A DNA stretch of 64,000 nt from Niveibacterium sp. SC-1 (GCF_038235435.1 NZ_CP151275.1:4154001-4218000), one strand, 5' to 3'. Counted from the stretch's first letter, positions 31,174-40,356 are shown. Translations and numbers: made by a program. The notes: generated by a model from the letters alone, not told the origin.

Positions 31174-31201
31174 GGGCGGACATGCAACCGCATGTCCGCC
31201 C
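31174..31201 (+). terminator. Perfect 12-bp hairpin after A1
   Basis: GGGCGGACATGC and GCATGTCCGCCC pair completely around AACC just after the A1 stop codon. The following bases (CGTCGCTTCCCC) are T-poor, so it may be a strong 3' stabiliser or an imperfect terminator. Confidence 0.55.
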
Positions 31202-31307
31202 CGTCGCTTCCCCCAGACCGCACAAGCCAAGGTCGGTCAGCCCCTGCCCTCCCGAACCGGCGCAGCCGTGGCGACCGCTCGTGTCACATGCATCGCAAGG
31301 AATCGTT

Positions 31308-33140
31308 ATGCCCGTAATGAAGAAGCTGTTCCTCGGCGCCGGCCTCGCGCTCGCCGCCGCCTCTGTCTCGCTGTCCGCTGGCGCCACGAGCTTCGCGCCC
31401 ACCAGCGGCAAGCTGCTGCTCATCGGCCAGTCGAACAAGGCCGCCTGGGACAACTGGACCACCATCGGCTCCGAGCCCAACGGCGGTTCGGTCTACTACG
31501 AAGTGAAGTCGCAGGCCTTCAACAAGGGCCTGGGCAATGCGCCCATCCACCAGCAATACGCTGATTTCGTCAGCGGCAAGACCGGCAAGTACATCCAGAT
31601 CGGCGTGAGCTGGAAGGACAATCCTCCGGGCTGGGATGGCAATGACGCCACCCATGCCGCCGCCTCGCAGGCCGCGACCCTGGCGCTGGCCAACGGCACG
31701 TATCTCTCGAACTTCGACAACCTGATCAATTACATCAATGCCCACGGCGGCACCAAGTTCCTGATCCGGGTCGACTACGAAGTCTCGAGCGCCTTCCACT
31801 GCACGGACTCGTCCTGCTCGTCGTACAAGAACGCCTTCAACAAGATCGCCACCTACATGCGTGGCAAGAACACGGCCAGCAACATCGCCTTCGTCTACCA
31901 CCCGGTGCGGGGCGAGTTCGAGGCGCTCTACCCCGGTGACGCCAACGTGGATTGGATCGGTCTGTCGACCTTCAACCACGAACTGTGCATGCCGATCTAC
32001 AACCAGACCCAGTACCTCTACAACGGTACGCCGGGTGTGGGTTACGACACCGCCACCAACCAGTGCAAGGGCTACATCCTGGTCAAGGATGCCAACGGCA
32101 ACAACAACGCGCAGCCGTACAGCTTCAACTACGACTTCAACGTGCTGTCGATGGTGAAGTTCGCCAAGGACCACGGCAAGCCGATGATCTATTCGGAGTC
32201 CTCTCCGATGAACTTCCAGGCCGGCCAGAACAGCGACGGCACGGATTCGGACGCGCTCGCCGCCACTTGGGCCAACCGCTACTTCGCGCTGATGAACTAC
32301 AACGGCCCACTGCCCAACCAGGTCGGGACCTATGACCTGTCGGGCGTGATCAAGGCCGTGGTCTACATGAACCTGGACCTGCGCTACGGCTGGGACGGCT
32401 ACTACGGCCAGAGCGGCTTCGCCTTCCCCTTCGACGACATGTGGTTCAACAACGTCGAGCTGACGCGCTACAACGCGTACAAGACCGCCTTCTGCAACGG
32501 GCTCTCGGCACAGGGCTTCCTCGCCACCTGTGGCGGCGGCAGCGGTGGTGGTTCCGATACGCAGGCGCCCAGCGTCCCGGGCAGCCTGGCCGTGACCGGC
32601 ACCACGTCCAGCAGCATCTCACTGGGCTGGAGTGTCTCGACCGACAACGTCGCGGTGACCCGCTACGAGATCTTCAACAGCGCCGGCACACAGCTTGGCA
32701 CCAGCACCGCCAACAGCTACACGGCGGGCAGCCTCGCGGCCAGCACCACCTACGGCTTCCAGGTGCGTGCCTGCGACGCGGCCAACAACTGCTCGGCCAA
32801 GACGGCCGTGGTGAGCGGCACGACGCAAGCAGGTTCGGGCGGCGGCAGCACCAACCTGCCGGGCGTGGTCACCACCACCTCCTTCACCGGCAGCAAGAGC
32901 TTCACGGTGAACGCGCCTGCGGCGGGTACGTATTACTTCGTCATCAGCTACAGCTCGACGGCCAGCTCCAAGCTGATCACCACGACCTTCAACGGCAGCA
33001 ACACCAATGCCGCGGTGAACTCCGGCACCGGCTCGGTCCAGACCACCGACTTCGCCAGCGTCGCGGCCGGCAGCAAGACCCTGACGGTCAACGCCGAATC
33101 CGGCGTCACGGTCACCAAGGTCGAGGCCTTCAAGCGCTGA
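31308..33140 (+). CDS. Secreted glycosidase-like protein B1 (FnIII domain)
   Basis: The 610-residue protein has a signal peptide (KKLFLGAGLALAAASVSLSAGA). Its catalytic domain of about 390 residues starts GKLLLIGQSNKAAWDNW. Candidate clan GH-A catalytic glutamates are in FLIRVDYEVSSAFHC and MIYSESSPMNF, with VDWIGLSTFNHE between them. One FnIII domain (from 32557) and the 95-residue C-terminal module (32853-33137) follow. The catalytic part is B-type and differs from the A-type of A1, but the FnIII domain is nearly the same as the second FnIII of A1 (I count 7 differences in 93 residues). AAGG lies seven bases before the ATG. It is probably an exported polysaccharide-degrading enzyme. Confidence 0.8.
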   Translation: MPVMKKLFLGAGLALAAASVSLSAGATSFAPTSGKLLLIGQSNKAAWDNWTTIGSEPNGGSVYYEVKSQAFNKGLGNAPIHQQYADFVSGKTGKYIQIGVSWKDNPPGWDGNDATHAAASQAATLALANGTYLSNFDNLINYINAHGGTKFLIRVDYEVSSAFHCTDSSCSSYKNAFNKIATYMRGKNTASNIAFVYHPVRGEFEALYPGDANVDWIGLSTFNHELCMPIYNQTQYLYNGTPGVGYDTATNQCKGYILVKDANGNNNAQPYSFNYDFNVLSMVKFAKDHGKPMIYSESSPMNFQAGQNSDGTDSDALAATWANRYFALMNYNGPLPNQVGTYDLSGVIKAVVYMNLDLRYGWDGYYGQSGFAFPFDDMWFNNVELTRYNAYKTAFCNGLSAQGFLATCGGGSGGGSDTQAPSVPGSLAVTGTTSSSISLGWSVSTDNVAVTRYEIFNSAGTQLGTSTANSYTAGSLAASTTYGFQVRACDAANNCSAKTAVVSGTTQAGSGGGSTNLPGVVTTTSFTGSKSFTVNAPAAGTYYFVISYSSTASSKLITTTFNGSNTNAAVNSGTGSVQTTDFASVAAGSKTLTVNAESGVTVTKVEAFKR

Positions 33141-33224
33141 GCATTTTCCAAGACGCCTGACGGCGCGCGTAAAGAAACCAAGCGCCCGCAACGAAGGCGC
33201 GGGCGGACAGCGGTCCGCCCTCTC

Positions 33225-33257
33225 ACGGCCTCCCTCGCGGAGGCCGTCTTCTTTTGT
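33225..33257 (+). terminator. Factor-independent terminator after B1
   Basis: ACGGCCTCC (33225-33233) pairs perfectly with GGAGGCCGT (33239-33247), followed by CTTCTTTTGT. Confidence 0.8.
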
Positions 33258-33536
33258 CGCACGGCCGATTGCGCGCAGGCCGGAAGGGGCATCGTCGCCT
33301 GCGGCGCAAGCACCGCCGCAGCCAATCGGGGATGACCTTCTCATGTGTCGGGCACGGCGCCTGACAGCGATTTCGTCGTATCGCCCGCGCGCCCGCTGCT
33401 TCCGTGACGCACTTCACGCCCAGCCACGCGGCGCTATGCATTTGCAACATCGCCGAGAAGCCGCTCCCGCGCTGTTCGACGGCCGGAAGTTCTACAACTG
33501 GCGCGGCTTTCGCTGCTGTGGCGCAGCACATGGAGT

Positions 33537-33552
33537 GCTTGCAAGCGCTTTC
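33537..33552. promoter_or_regulatory. LacI-type operator candidate upstream of A2
   Basis: GCTTGCAAGC is a perfect 10-bp palindrome. It overlaps GCAAGCGCTTTC, whose AAGCGCTT core is the usual centre of LacI/CcpA-family operators. The site is 66 nt before the A2 start. Confidence 0.45.
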
Positions 33553-33617
33553 ATTCGTGCATTTAATTAATTCCGCTGGCTCATCAGAAGCCAAGTCCCA
33601 CACCAAGGAGATAAGAC

Positions 33618-35678
33618 ATGAACCGCATCACCCGCTCACGTGGCCGGGGCCTTGCCCTGTCCGCGCTCCTGGCGGCCGGAACCCTCGCAGGAGCGGCGCA
33701 GGCCGCCCCGGTTTCGGGCAAGCACACGGACTCGCAAGGCCGCATGCAATTGATCATCGGCCAGACCACCGACGGCATCTACGACTACACGGTCAACAGC
33801 AACCTGCCCACGCCCTGGGGCGTCACGATGTACGCCCCGCCGTCGCTGGCCTCGGCCGGCTTCACCACGGCCAACGGCACGCTGTCGAGCAATGCCGATT
33901 GGTACAAGTACGGCTACGGCCCGCAGGATCTCTCCTTCATCAAGAACACGGCCAAGCTCAATGGCGCGGCCATCGCGGTGGGCTACTGGATCGGCGCCGA
34001 CTACGACTACGACATCGCCAACGGCACCAACGCCTCGGGTGAGAACGCCGGCAACATCCTGTGGGAAAACACCCGCCGGATGATCACCGACCTGAAGAAC
34101 ACCGGTCGCCCGATCCTGCTGCGCATCGGCTACGAAGCCGAAGCCCCCTGGAACGGCCACTGGCCGGCGAACTACAAGACGGTCTGGTCCAGGATCAAGG
34201 CCGAGATCAACGCCCAGGGCGCCACCAACATCGCCACCGTGTGGCAGCTCGCCGCCTACTGTCCGGATACCGATTTCTGGGGCGCCGGCATCACCCCGCG
34301 CACCCTGGTCGCCTCGCGTCCGCTCGCGGCCACCGGCGCCAACAGCAATGGCGTGCAGAACGTCTCCGAATCGAACCCGGGCGCGGTCTATGACCAGTGG
34401 TACCCGGGCAATGACGCCGACTGGACCGGCATCTCGATCTTCGATCCGGAAGACTGCGCCAACGGCTACGGCGCGCTGCAGTCTGTGGTGAATTACCTCA
34501 AGACCAAGGGCAAGCCGATCCTGGTGGCCGAGTCCGCCGCGCGGGGCTACGACTACAACCCCTCGACCGGTCTCTACACCTACAACCAGCAGGGCAAGCT
34601 CAAGCGCAGCAACCTCTCGCCGACCGCGGTGTGGAACGAGTGGTACGCGCCGTACTTCCAGTTCCTGCGTGCCAACAGCGACTGGATCCGCGCGGTCGCC
34701 TACATCAGCGACGACTGGCAGAAGTACAGCCACTGGCAATGCACGGTCGACAACAACGGCAACAAGATCAGTGGTTGCGCCGAAGCCAACTGGGGTAACA
34801 CCCGCGTGGATGTGAACACCACCATCAAGGCCAACTGGCTCGCCCAGCTGAGCTCCGACGGCAAGTTCATCACCACAACCGGCACCGGTGGTGGCGGCGG
34901 CACCACGCCGAACGGCGTGACGCTGCCCTCGGGCAACTACCAGCTAATCAACAAGAACAGCAACAAGTGCGTCGATGTCTCCGGCGGCAACACCGCGAAC
35001 AACGCCAACATCGTGCAGTGGGATTGCATCGCCGGTGCGCAGAACCAGCATTGGCAGTTCGTCGCGACCGACAGCGGCTTCTACCGCCTGACCGCGCGCC
35101 ACTCGGGCAAGGTCATCGACATCGCAGGCGGGAACACCGCCAACGGTGCCAAGGCGATCCAGTGGGAGTACCTCGGTGGCGCCAACCAGCAGTGGAAGCC
35201 CTTCGATGTGGGTGGCGGCTTCTACAAGTTCATCTCGCGTGCTTCCGGCCGTGCGCTGGAGCTGCCCGGCTGCAACACTGCCAACGGTACCCAGCTGCAG
35301 CAGTGGGATGACCTGAACAACGCCTGCCAGGCCTTCCGCATCGCGCAGGTCACCGATACCGGTGGTGGTGGCGGTACCGGCGGCAGCGTGAACCTGCCCG
35401 GCACCGTGACCAGCACCAGCTTCACCGGCAGCCAGAGCTTCACGGTGAACGTGACGGCGGCGGGCAACTACTACTTCCTCGTCACCTGCAGTGCCACCGC
35501 CAGCTCCAAGCTGATCACCACCACGTTCAACGGCACCACCAGCAACGCCGCGGTCAACAGCGGCTCGGGCACCGTGCAGAGCACCGATTTCAGCTCGGTT
35601 GCAGCCGGCTCCAAGACCCTGACGATCAACGCCGAGTCCGGCGTGACGGTCACCAAGGTCGAAGCGCTCAAGCGCTAG
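33618..35678 (+). CDS. Secreted glycosidase-like protein A2 (ricin-type lectin domain)
   Basis: The 686-residue protein has a signal peptide (LALSALLAAGTLAGAAQAA). A GH26-like barrel covers about residues 43-415: LIIGQTTDGIYDYTV opens strand 1, the presumed acid is Glu173 in LLRIGYEAEAPWNGHW and the nucleophile is Glu305 in ILVAESAARG. A ricin-type beta-trefoil follows (34920-35351, three QW-type repeats such as QNQHWQF and ANQQWKPF), then the shared 95-residue module (35391-35675). AAGGAG lies seven bases before the ATG. The RIGYE-type acid motif recalls GH26 beta-1,3-xylanases, but this is a motif-level guess. Confidence 0.82.
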   Translation: MNRITRSRGRGLALSALLAAGTLAGAAQAAPVSGKHTDSQGRMQLIIGQTTDGIYDYTVNSNLPTPWGVTMYAPPSLASAGFTTANGTLSSNADWYKYGYGPQDLSFIKNTAKLNGAAIAVGYWIGADYDYDIANGTNASGENAGNILWENTRRMITDLKNTGRPILLRIGYEAEAPWNGHWPANYKTVWSRIKAEINAQGATNIATVWQLAAYCPDTDFWGAGITPRTLVASRPLAATGANSNGVQNVSESNPGAVYDQWYPGNDADWTGISIFDPEDCANGYGALQSVVNYLKTKGKPILVAESAARGYDYNPSTGLYTYNQQGKLKRSNLSPTAVWNEWYAPYFQFLRANSDWIRAVAYISDDWQKYSHWQCTVDNNGNKISGCAEANWGNTRVDVNTTIKANWLAQLSSDGKFITTTGTGGGGGTTPNGVTLPSGNYQLINKNSNKCVDVSGGNTANNANIVQWDCIAGAQNQHWQFVATDSGFYRLTARHSGKVIDIAGGNTANGAKAIQWEYLGGANQQWKPFDVGGGFYKFISRASGRALELPGCNTANGTQLQQWDDLNNACQAFRIAQVTDTGGGGGTGGSVNLPGTVTSTSFTGSQSFTVNVTAAGNYYFLVTCSATASSKLITTTFNGTTSNAAVNSGSGTVQSTDFSSVAAGSKTLTINAESGVTVTKVEALKR

Positions 35679-35686
35679 ACGCCCGG

Positions 35687-35718
35687 CGGGCAGATCGGGA
35701 GATCTGCCCGTTTCGTTT
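35687..35718 (+). terminator. Factor-independent terminator after A2
   Basis: CGGGCAGATC and GATCTGCCCG pair perfectly over 10 bp around GGGA and are followed by TTTCGTTT. Confidence 0.85.
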
Positions 35719-35853
35719 CAGGCGAGGCGGCGGCGCACCTGACCGGGCGGCGCTTCCGCCGCGCCACAAAGCCTGTCACCCCCCCTTTTGCATCTCCCAC
35801 ATTCCAACGCTGCAGCGCGGCCGGATGGCGCGCGTCTGCACAGGAGATTCTGC

Positions 35854-37869
35854 ATGTCTGCTTTGAAGCACTTCCTCGCCGGCGTGAGCCTCGCGCTCGC
35901 CGCCGCCACCGCCGTGACACCGGTGTCTGCGGCCAGCTTCGCGCCGGCCAACGGCAAGCTCTTCCTCATCGGCCAGTCGAACAAGGCGGCCTGGGACAAC
36001 TGGGTCACCATCGGCGGCGAACCTGCGGGCGGCTCGATCTACTACGAGGTGAAGTCCGCGGCCTTCAACAAGGGCCTGGGCAACGCACCTATCCATCAGC
36101 AGTACGCCGATTTCATCTCGGGCAAGTCGGGCAAATTCATCCAGGTCGGTGTGAGCTGGAAGGACAACCCCCCGGGCTGGAACGGCGACGACGCGGTGAA
36201 GGTGCAGGCCTCGCAGGCTGCCACCGCTGCGCTGGCCAACGGCACGTATCTCTCGAACTTCGACAACCTGATCAACTACATCAACGCCCACGGCGGCACC
36301 AAGTTCCTGCTGCGCCTGGACTACGAAGTGTCGAGGGCCTTCCACTGCACGGATTCGTCCTGCTCTTCGTACAAGAACGCCTTCAACCGTATCGCCACCT
36401 ACATCCGCGGCAAGAACACCGCGGCCAACGTGGCGTTCGTGTATCACCCGGTACGCGGCGAGTTCGACAAGCTCTATCCGGGTGACGCCAACGTCGATTG
36501 GATCGGTCTGTCGACCTTCAACCACGAGCTGTGCATGCCGATCTACAACCAGACGCAGTACCTCTACAACGGTACGCCTGGCGTGGGTTTCGACACCGCG
36601 GCGAACAAGTGCAAGGGCTACATCCTGGTGCGCGATGCCAATGGCAACAACAATGCGCAGCCCTACAACTTCGACTACGACTTCAACGTGCTGGCGATGG
36701 TCAAGTTCTCCAAGGATCACGGCAAGCCGATGATCTATTCGGAGTCGTCGCCGATGAACTTCCAGCAGGGCCAGAACAGCAACGGCACGGATTCGGACGC
36801 ACTCGCCGCCACCTGGGCCAACCGCTACTTCGCGCTGATGAACTACAACGGCCCGCTGCCCAACCAGGTCGGCAACTACGATCTGTCCGGCGTGATCAAG
36901 GCCGTGGTCTACATGAACCTGGACCTGCGCTACGGCTGGGACGGCTACTACGGCCAGTCGAGCTTCGCCTTCCCCTTCGACGACATGTGGTTCAACAACG
37001 TCGAGGTCTCGCGCTACAACGCGTACAAGACGGCCTTCTGCAACGGCCTGTCGGCCAACGGCTTCCTGACCACCTGCGGTGGCGGCACGACTCCGCCGCC
37101 GACCGGCGCGACGCTGCCCTCGGGCAACTACCAGCTGATCAACAAGAACAGCAACAAGTGCGTCGATGTCTCCTGCGGCAACACCGCGAACAACGCCAAC
37201 ATCGTGCAGTGGGATTGCATCGCCGGTGCGCAGAACCAGCAGTGGCAGTTCGTCGCGACCGACAGCGGCTTCTACCGCCTGACCGCGCGCCACTCGGGCA
37301 AGGTCATCGACATCGCGGGCGGCAATACCGCCAACGGCGCCAAGGCCATCCAGTGGGAGTACCTGGGCGGCGCCAACCAGCAGTGGAAACCCTTCGATGT
37401 GGGCGGTGGCTTCTACAAGTTCATCTCGCGTTCTTCCGGCCGTGCGCTGGAACTGCCCGGCTGCAACACCGCCAACGGCACCCAGCTGCAGCAGTGGGAT
37501 GACCTGAACAACGCCTGCCAGTCCTTCCGCATCGCGCAGGTCACCGACACCGGGGGCGGCGGCGGTGGTGGCACGTCCACCAATGTGCCGGGTACCGTGA
37601 CCAGCACCAGCTTCACCGGCAGCAAGAGCTTCACGGTGAATGTGACGGCAGCGGGCACTTACTACTTCCGCATCAACTACAGCGCCACCGCCAGCTCCAG
37701 GCTGATCACCACGAGCTTCAACGGCGCCAACAGCAACGCCGCGGTCAACAGTGGCTCGGGCACCGTGCAGAGCACCGACTTCGCGTCGGTCGCCGCCGGC
37801 TCCAAGACCCTGACGATCAATGCCGAGTCCGGCGTCACCATCACCAGCGTCGAGGCACTCAAGCGCTGA
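35854..37869 (+). CDS. Secreted glycosidase-like protein B2 (ricin-type lectin domain)
   Basis: The 671-residue protein has a signal peptide (VSLALAAATAVTPVSA). Its B-type catalytic domain is very close to B1, with candidate catalytic Glu158 in FLLRLDYEVSRAFHC and Glu297 in MIYSESSPMNF. A ricin-type beta-trefoil (37111-37542) and the 95-residue module (37582-37866) follow. The trefoil differs from that of A2 at only 4 of 144 residues by my count, although the catalytic domains of A2 and B2 are of different types. CAGGAG precedes the ATG at 35854. The pattern points to exchange of the accessory domain between neighbours. Confidence 0.82.
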   Translation: MSALKHFLAGVSLALAAATAVTPVSAASFAPANGKLFLIGQSNKAAWDNWVTIGGEPAGGSIYYEVKSAAFNKGLGNAPIHQQYADFISGKSGKFIQVGVSWKDNPPGWNGDDAVKVQASQAATAALANGTYLSNFDNLINYINAHGGTKFLLRLDYEVSRAFHCTDSSCSSYKNAFNRIATYIRGKNTAANVAFVYHPVRGEFDKLYPGDANVDWIGLSTFNHELCMPIYNQTQYLYNGTPGVGFDTAANKCKGYILVRDANGNNNAQPYNFDYDFNVLAMVKFSKDHGKPMIYSESSPMNFQQGQNSNGTDSDALAATWANRYFALMNYNGPLPNQVGNYDLSGVIKAVVYMNLDLRYGWDGYYGQSSFAFPFDDMWFNNVEVSRYNAYKTAFCNGLSANGFLTTCGGGTTPPPTGATLPSGNYQLINKNSNKCVDVSCGNTANNANIVQWDCIAGAQNQQWQFVATDSGFYRLTARHSGKVIDIAGGNTANGAKAIQWEYLGGANQQWKPFDVGGGFYKFISRSSGRALELPGCNTANGTQLQQWDDLNNACQSFRIAQVTDTGGGGGGGTSTNVPGTVTSTSFTGSKSFTVNVTAAGTYYFRINYSATASSRLITTSFNGANSNAAVNSGSGTVQSTDFASVAAGSKTLTINAESGVTITSVEALKR

Positions 37870-37915
37870 GGCCTCATCCCCCGCCCGTCTGCTTGCGGGC
37901 GGGCGCGGAAACCTA

Positions 37916-37949
37916 CGGCCGGCTCCGCATGGAACCGGCCGTTTTCTTT
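37916..37949 (+). terminator. Factor-independent terminator after B2
   Basis: CGGCCGGCTCC (37916-37926) pairs with GGAACCGGCCG (37931-37941) with one mismatch and is followed by TTTTCTTT. It closes the glycosidase cluster. Confidence 0.85.
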
Positions 37950-38049
37950 ACGCTGACCGGCGCATCGCCTTTGCTTCCCAGGGCACGGACGCTCCCAACG
38001 ACAGGCGTAAGATCACGCCTCAGTCCGCTTGCATTCCGGAGTTCCGTGC

Positions 38050-39849
38050 ATGGCTTCCACGGCCGCCAAACCTGCCTCGCCCGTCCTCAACCCCGCCGGC
38101 CCCCTGCATCTGCAGGACATCATCGCCGCCCTGGTGATGGACGGCCTGCTTGACCTGGAAGAGGCGAAGAAGCTGCGCGCTACCCTGCGCAGCGCCAAGT
38201 CGACCGACCTGCATCCGCTCGTGGCGATCGCCAGCGCGCGCATCCCCGACCGGCGCAACCCGGAACGTCCGCTCGCAATCGAACCCCTCACGCAGTGGCT
38301 GGCCGGCAAGCTCGAACTGCCCTATCTGAAGATCGACCCGATGAAGATCAACGTCGCGTCGGTCACCGAGGTGGTGAGCCTCGCCTACGCGCAGCGCCAC
38401 CGCATCCTGCCGATCTCCGCCGATGCCAACGAGGTGGTGATCGCCTGCGCGGAGCCGCACGACAAGCGCTGGATCGCGGATCTCTCCGGCATGCTGCGCC
38501 GGCAGGTGCGCATGGTGTTTTCCAACCCGCTGGACATCAACCGCTACCGCATCGAGCTCTACCAGGTACAGCGCTCGGTGCTGCAGGCGCGCAAGAACGA
38601 TCGCGAGGACGCGCAGAACCTGCTCAACCTCGAACAGCTCGTCGAGCTGGGCAAGAGCGGCGAACTCAATGCCGACAACCAGCACGTAGTGCACATCGTC
38701 GACTGGCTGCTGCAGTACGCCTTCGAGCAGCGCGCCTCGGACATCCACCTGGAACCGCGGCGCGATGCCGGTCGCATGCGTTTTCGCATCGACGGCGTGA
38801 TGCACCAGGTCTTCGAGCTGCCGGCCTCCGTGCTCGCCGCCGTCACGGCGCGGATCAAGATCCTCGGGCGCATGGACGTCGCCGAGAAGCGTCGCCCGCA
38901 GGACGGCCGGATCAAGACGCGGCTCGCCAGCGGACGCGAACTCGAACTGCGTCTCTCGACCATGCCCACGGCCTTCGGCGAAAAGATCGTGATGCGGATC
39001 TTCGACCCGGACATCGTGGTGAAGGCCTTCTCGCAGCTGGGCTTCAACAACGAGGAAGAGGCCATCTGGCGCCGCATGGTCGAGCGCCCCAACGGCATCG
39101 TGCTGGTGACCGGCCCTACCGGTTCGGGCAAGACCACCACGCTCTACTCCACGCTCAAGCATCTCGCGCGCCCGGAGCTCAACGTCTGCACCGTGGAAGA
39201 CCCGATCGAAATGGTCGCGCCGGAGTTCAACCAGATGCAGGTCCACACGGCGATCGACCTCACCTTCGCCGCCGGGGTACGAACCCTCTTGCGGCAAGAC
39301 CCGGACATCATCATGGTCGGCGAAATCCGCGACCTCGAAACCGCGCAGATGGCCATCCAGGCCTCGCTCACAGGCCACCTGCTGCTCTCCACCCTGCACA
39401 CCAACGACGCCCCGAGCGCGGTCACCCGCCTGCTCGATCTCGGCGTGCCGCACTACCTGGTCCAGTCGACGCTCACCGGCGTGGTCGCGCAGCGCCTGCT
39501 GCGCACGCTCTGCCCGCACTGCAAGGAACCCGGCGCGCTCGACCTCGACGCCTGGCGCGTCCTCGTCCACGGCTGGGATCTGCCCACGCCCGACAAGGTC
39601 ATGGCGCCCGTCGGCTGCCTCGAATGCCGCAACACCGGCTTCCTCGGCCGCACCGGCATCTACGAGATGATGCGCATCACGCCGAAACTGCGCGCCCTGG
39701 TGAGCGAACAGTTCGACCTCGAAGCCTTCGGCCGCGCCGCCCTCACCGAAGGCATGCGCCCCCTGCGTCTCTCCGCCGCGCTCCAGGTCGCGCGTGGTGT
39801 CACCACGGTGACGGAGGCCTTGTCGGTACTGCCGAACGACGAGGCTTGA
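38050..39849 (+). CDS. Orphan GspE/PilB-type secretion or pilus ATPase
   Basis: The 599-residue protein has an N-terminal MshEN/GspE-N region (about residues 20-165) and a hexameric ATPase domain. Walker A is VTGPTGSGKTTTLYS, the Asp box is RRPQDGRI, Walker B is DPDIIMVGEIRD, and the His box is in LLLSTLHTNDAPSAV. A four-cysteine zinc motif (LCPHCKE and CLECRNTG) is complete. No platform protein, secretin or pilin lies beside it, so it must work with a machine encoded elsewhere, possibly the MSHA-like operon at 52.7 kb or another type IV system. The ATG at 38050 follows GGAG. Confidence 0.9.
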   Translation: MASTAAKPASPVLNPAGPLHLQDIIAALVMDGLLDLEEAKKLRATLRSAKSTDLHPLVAIASARIPDRRNPERPLAIEPLTQWLAGKLELPYLKIDPMKINVASVTEVVSLAYAQRHRILPISADANEVVIACAEPHDKRWIADLSGMLRRQVRMVFSNPLDINRYRIELYQVQRSVLQARKNDREDAQNLLNLEQLVELGKSGELNADNQHVVHIVDWLLQYAFEQRASDIHLEPRRDAGRMRFRIDGVMHQVFELPASVLAAVTARIKILGRMDVAEKRRPQDGRIKTRLASGRELELRLSTMPTAFGEKIVMRIFDPDIVVKAFSQLGFNNEEEAIWRRMVERPNGIVLVTGPTGSGKTTTLYSTLKHLARPELNVCTVEDPIEMVAPEFNQMQVHTAIDLTFAAGVRTLLRQDPDIIMVGEIRDLETAQMAIQASLTGHLLLSTLHTNDAPSAVTRLLDLGVPHYLVQSTLTGVVAQRLLRTLCPHCKEPGALDLDAWRVLVHGWDLPTPDKVMAPVGCLECRNTGFLGRTGIYEMMRITPKLRALVSEQFDLEAFGRAALTEGMRPLRLSAALQVARGVTTVTEALSVLPNDEA

Positions 39850-39936
39850 TTTCGATCTAGTTCGCGCTGCCGCGCCGTGCCTGCGCCGGCACGGTGCAAT
39901 GCCATACTCATGGCCTCCAATATCCCGGATGGAGTC

Positions 39937-40356
39937 ATGGGCTTTCGGCAAAACCCTGTCTCATACAGCCTCGTCGCGGTATCGCTCGCGCTCTACGGAG
40001 TCAGCCTGGCGCTCCCCACGGCCGTTTGCGGCGACCTAAAGAGCTACCGTGGCTATGAGGTCTTGGAGATAGGCCTTTTTGGATTACTCACCCTCGATCC
40101 TCGATGGTTTGCAAATATCGGCTACGGCGTGATGGTCGTTTCGGCGTTACGCATAAGTTCAGACAAGGCTTGGATAGCCACGTTTTGGGCAGTGATTCTG
40201 GCGACCCCCACGCTCTTCATCCCGTTCCTGGGGTGCGCAGCAATGGATCACCCCGAATGGTCCGAAGCGCTCGGCCCGGGCGCGTATTTCTGGATCGCTG
40301 CGATCTGGGTCGCCGCGCTTGCGGTCCTGATAAGGCCGAGCTATCTCCCGGAATAG
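39937..40356 (+). CDS. Small membrane protein of unknown function
   Basis: The 139-residue product has about four hydrophobic segments (SLVAVSLALYGVSLALP, EIGLFGLLTLD, ATFWAVILATPTLFIPFLG and WIAAIWVAALAVLI). I recognise no family. GC is lower here than in the neighbours, which may point to transfer. ATG 39937 has GGATGGAG just upstream. An in-frame ATG at 39910 would add nine residues. Confidence 0.6.
   Translation: MGFRQNPVSYSLVAVSLALYGVSLALPTAVCGDLKSYRGYEVLEIGLFGLLTLDPRWFANIGYGVMVVSALRISSDKAWIATFWAVILATPTLFIPFLGCAAMDHPEWSEALGPGAYFWIAAIWVAALAVLIRPSYLPE

Larger units (their letters stand above)
33141..33617. other. 477-nt intergenic region between the two glycosidase pairs
   Basis: It holds a hairpin GGGCGGAC/GTCCGCCC (33201-33220), a terminator (33225-33257) and an operator-like palindrome (33537-33552) near an AT-rich stretch TTTAATTAAT. 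No gene was recognised. The terminator closes the first pair, and the second pair probably has its own promoter. Confidence 0.5.
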
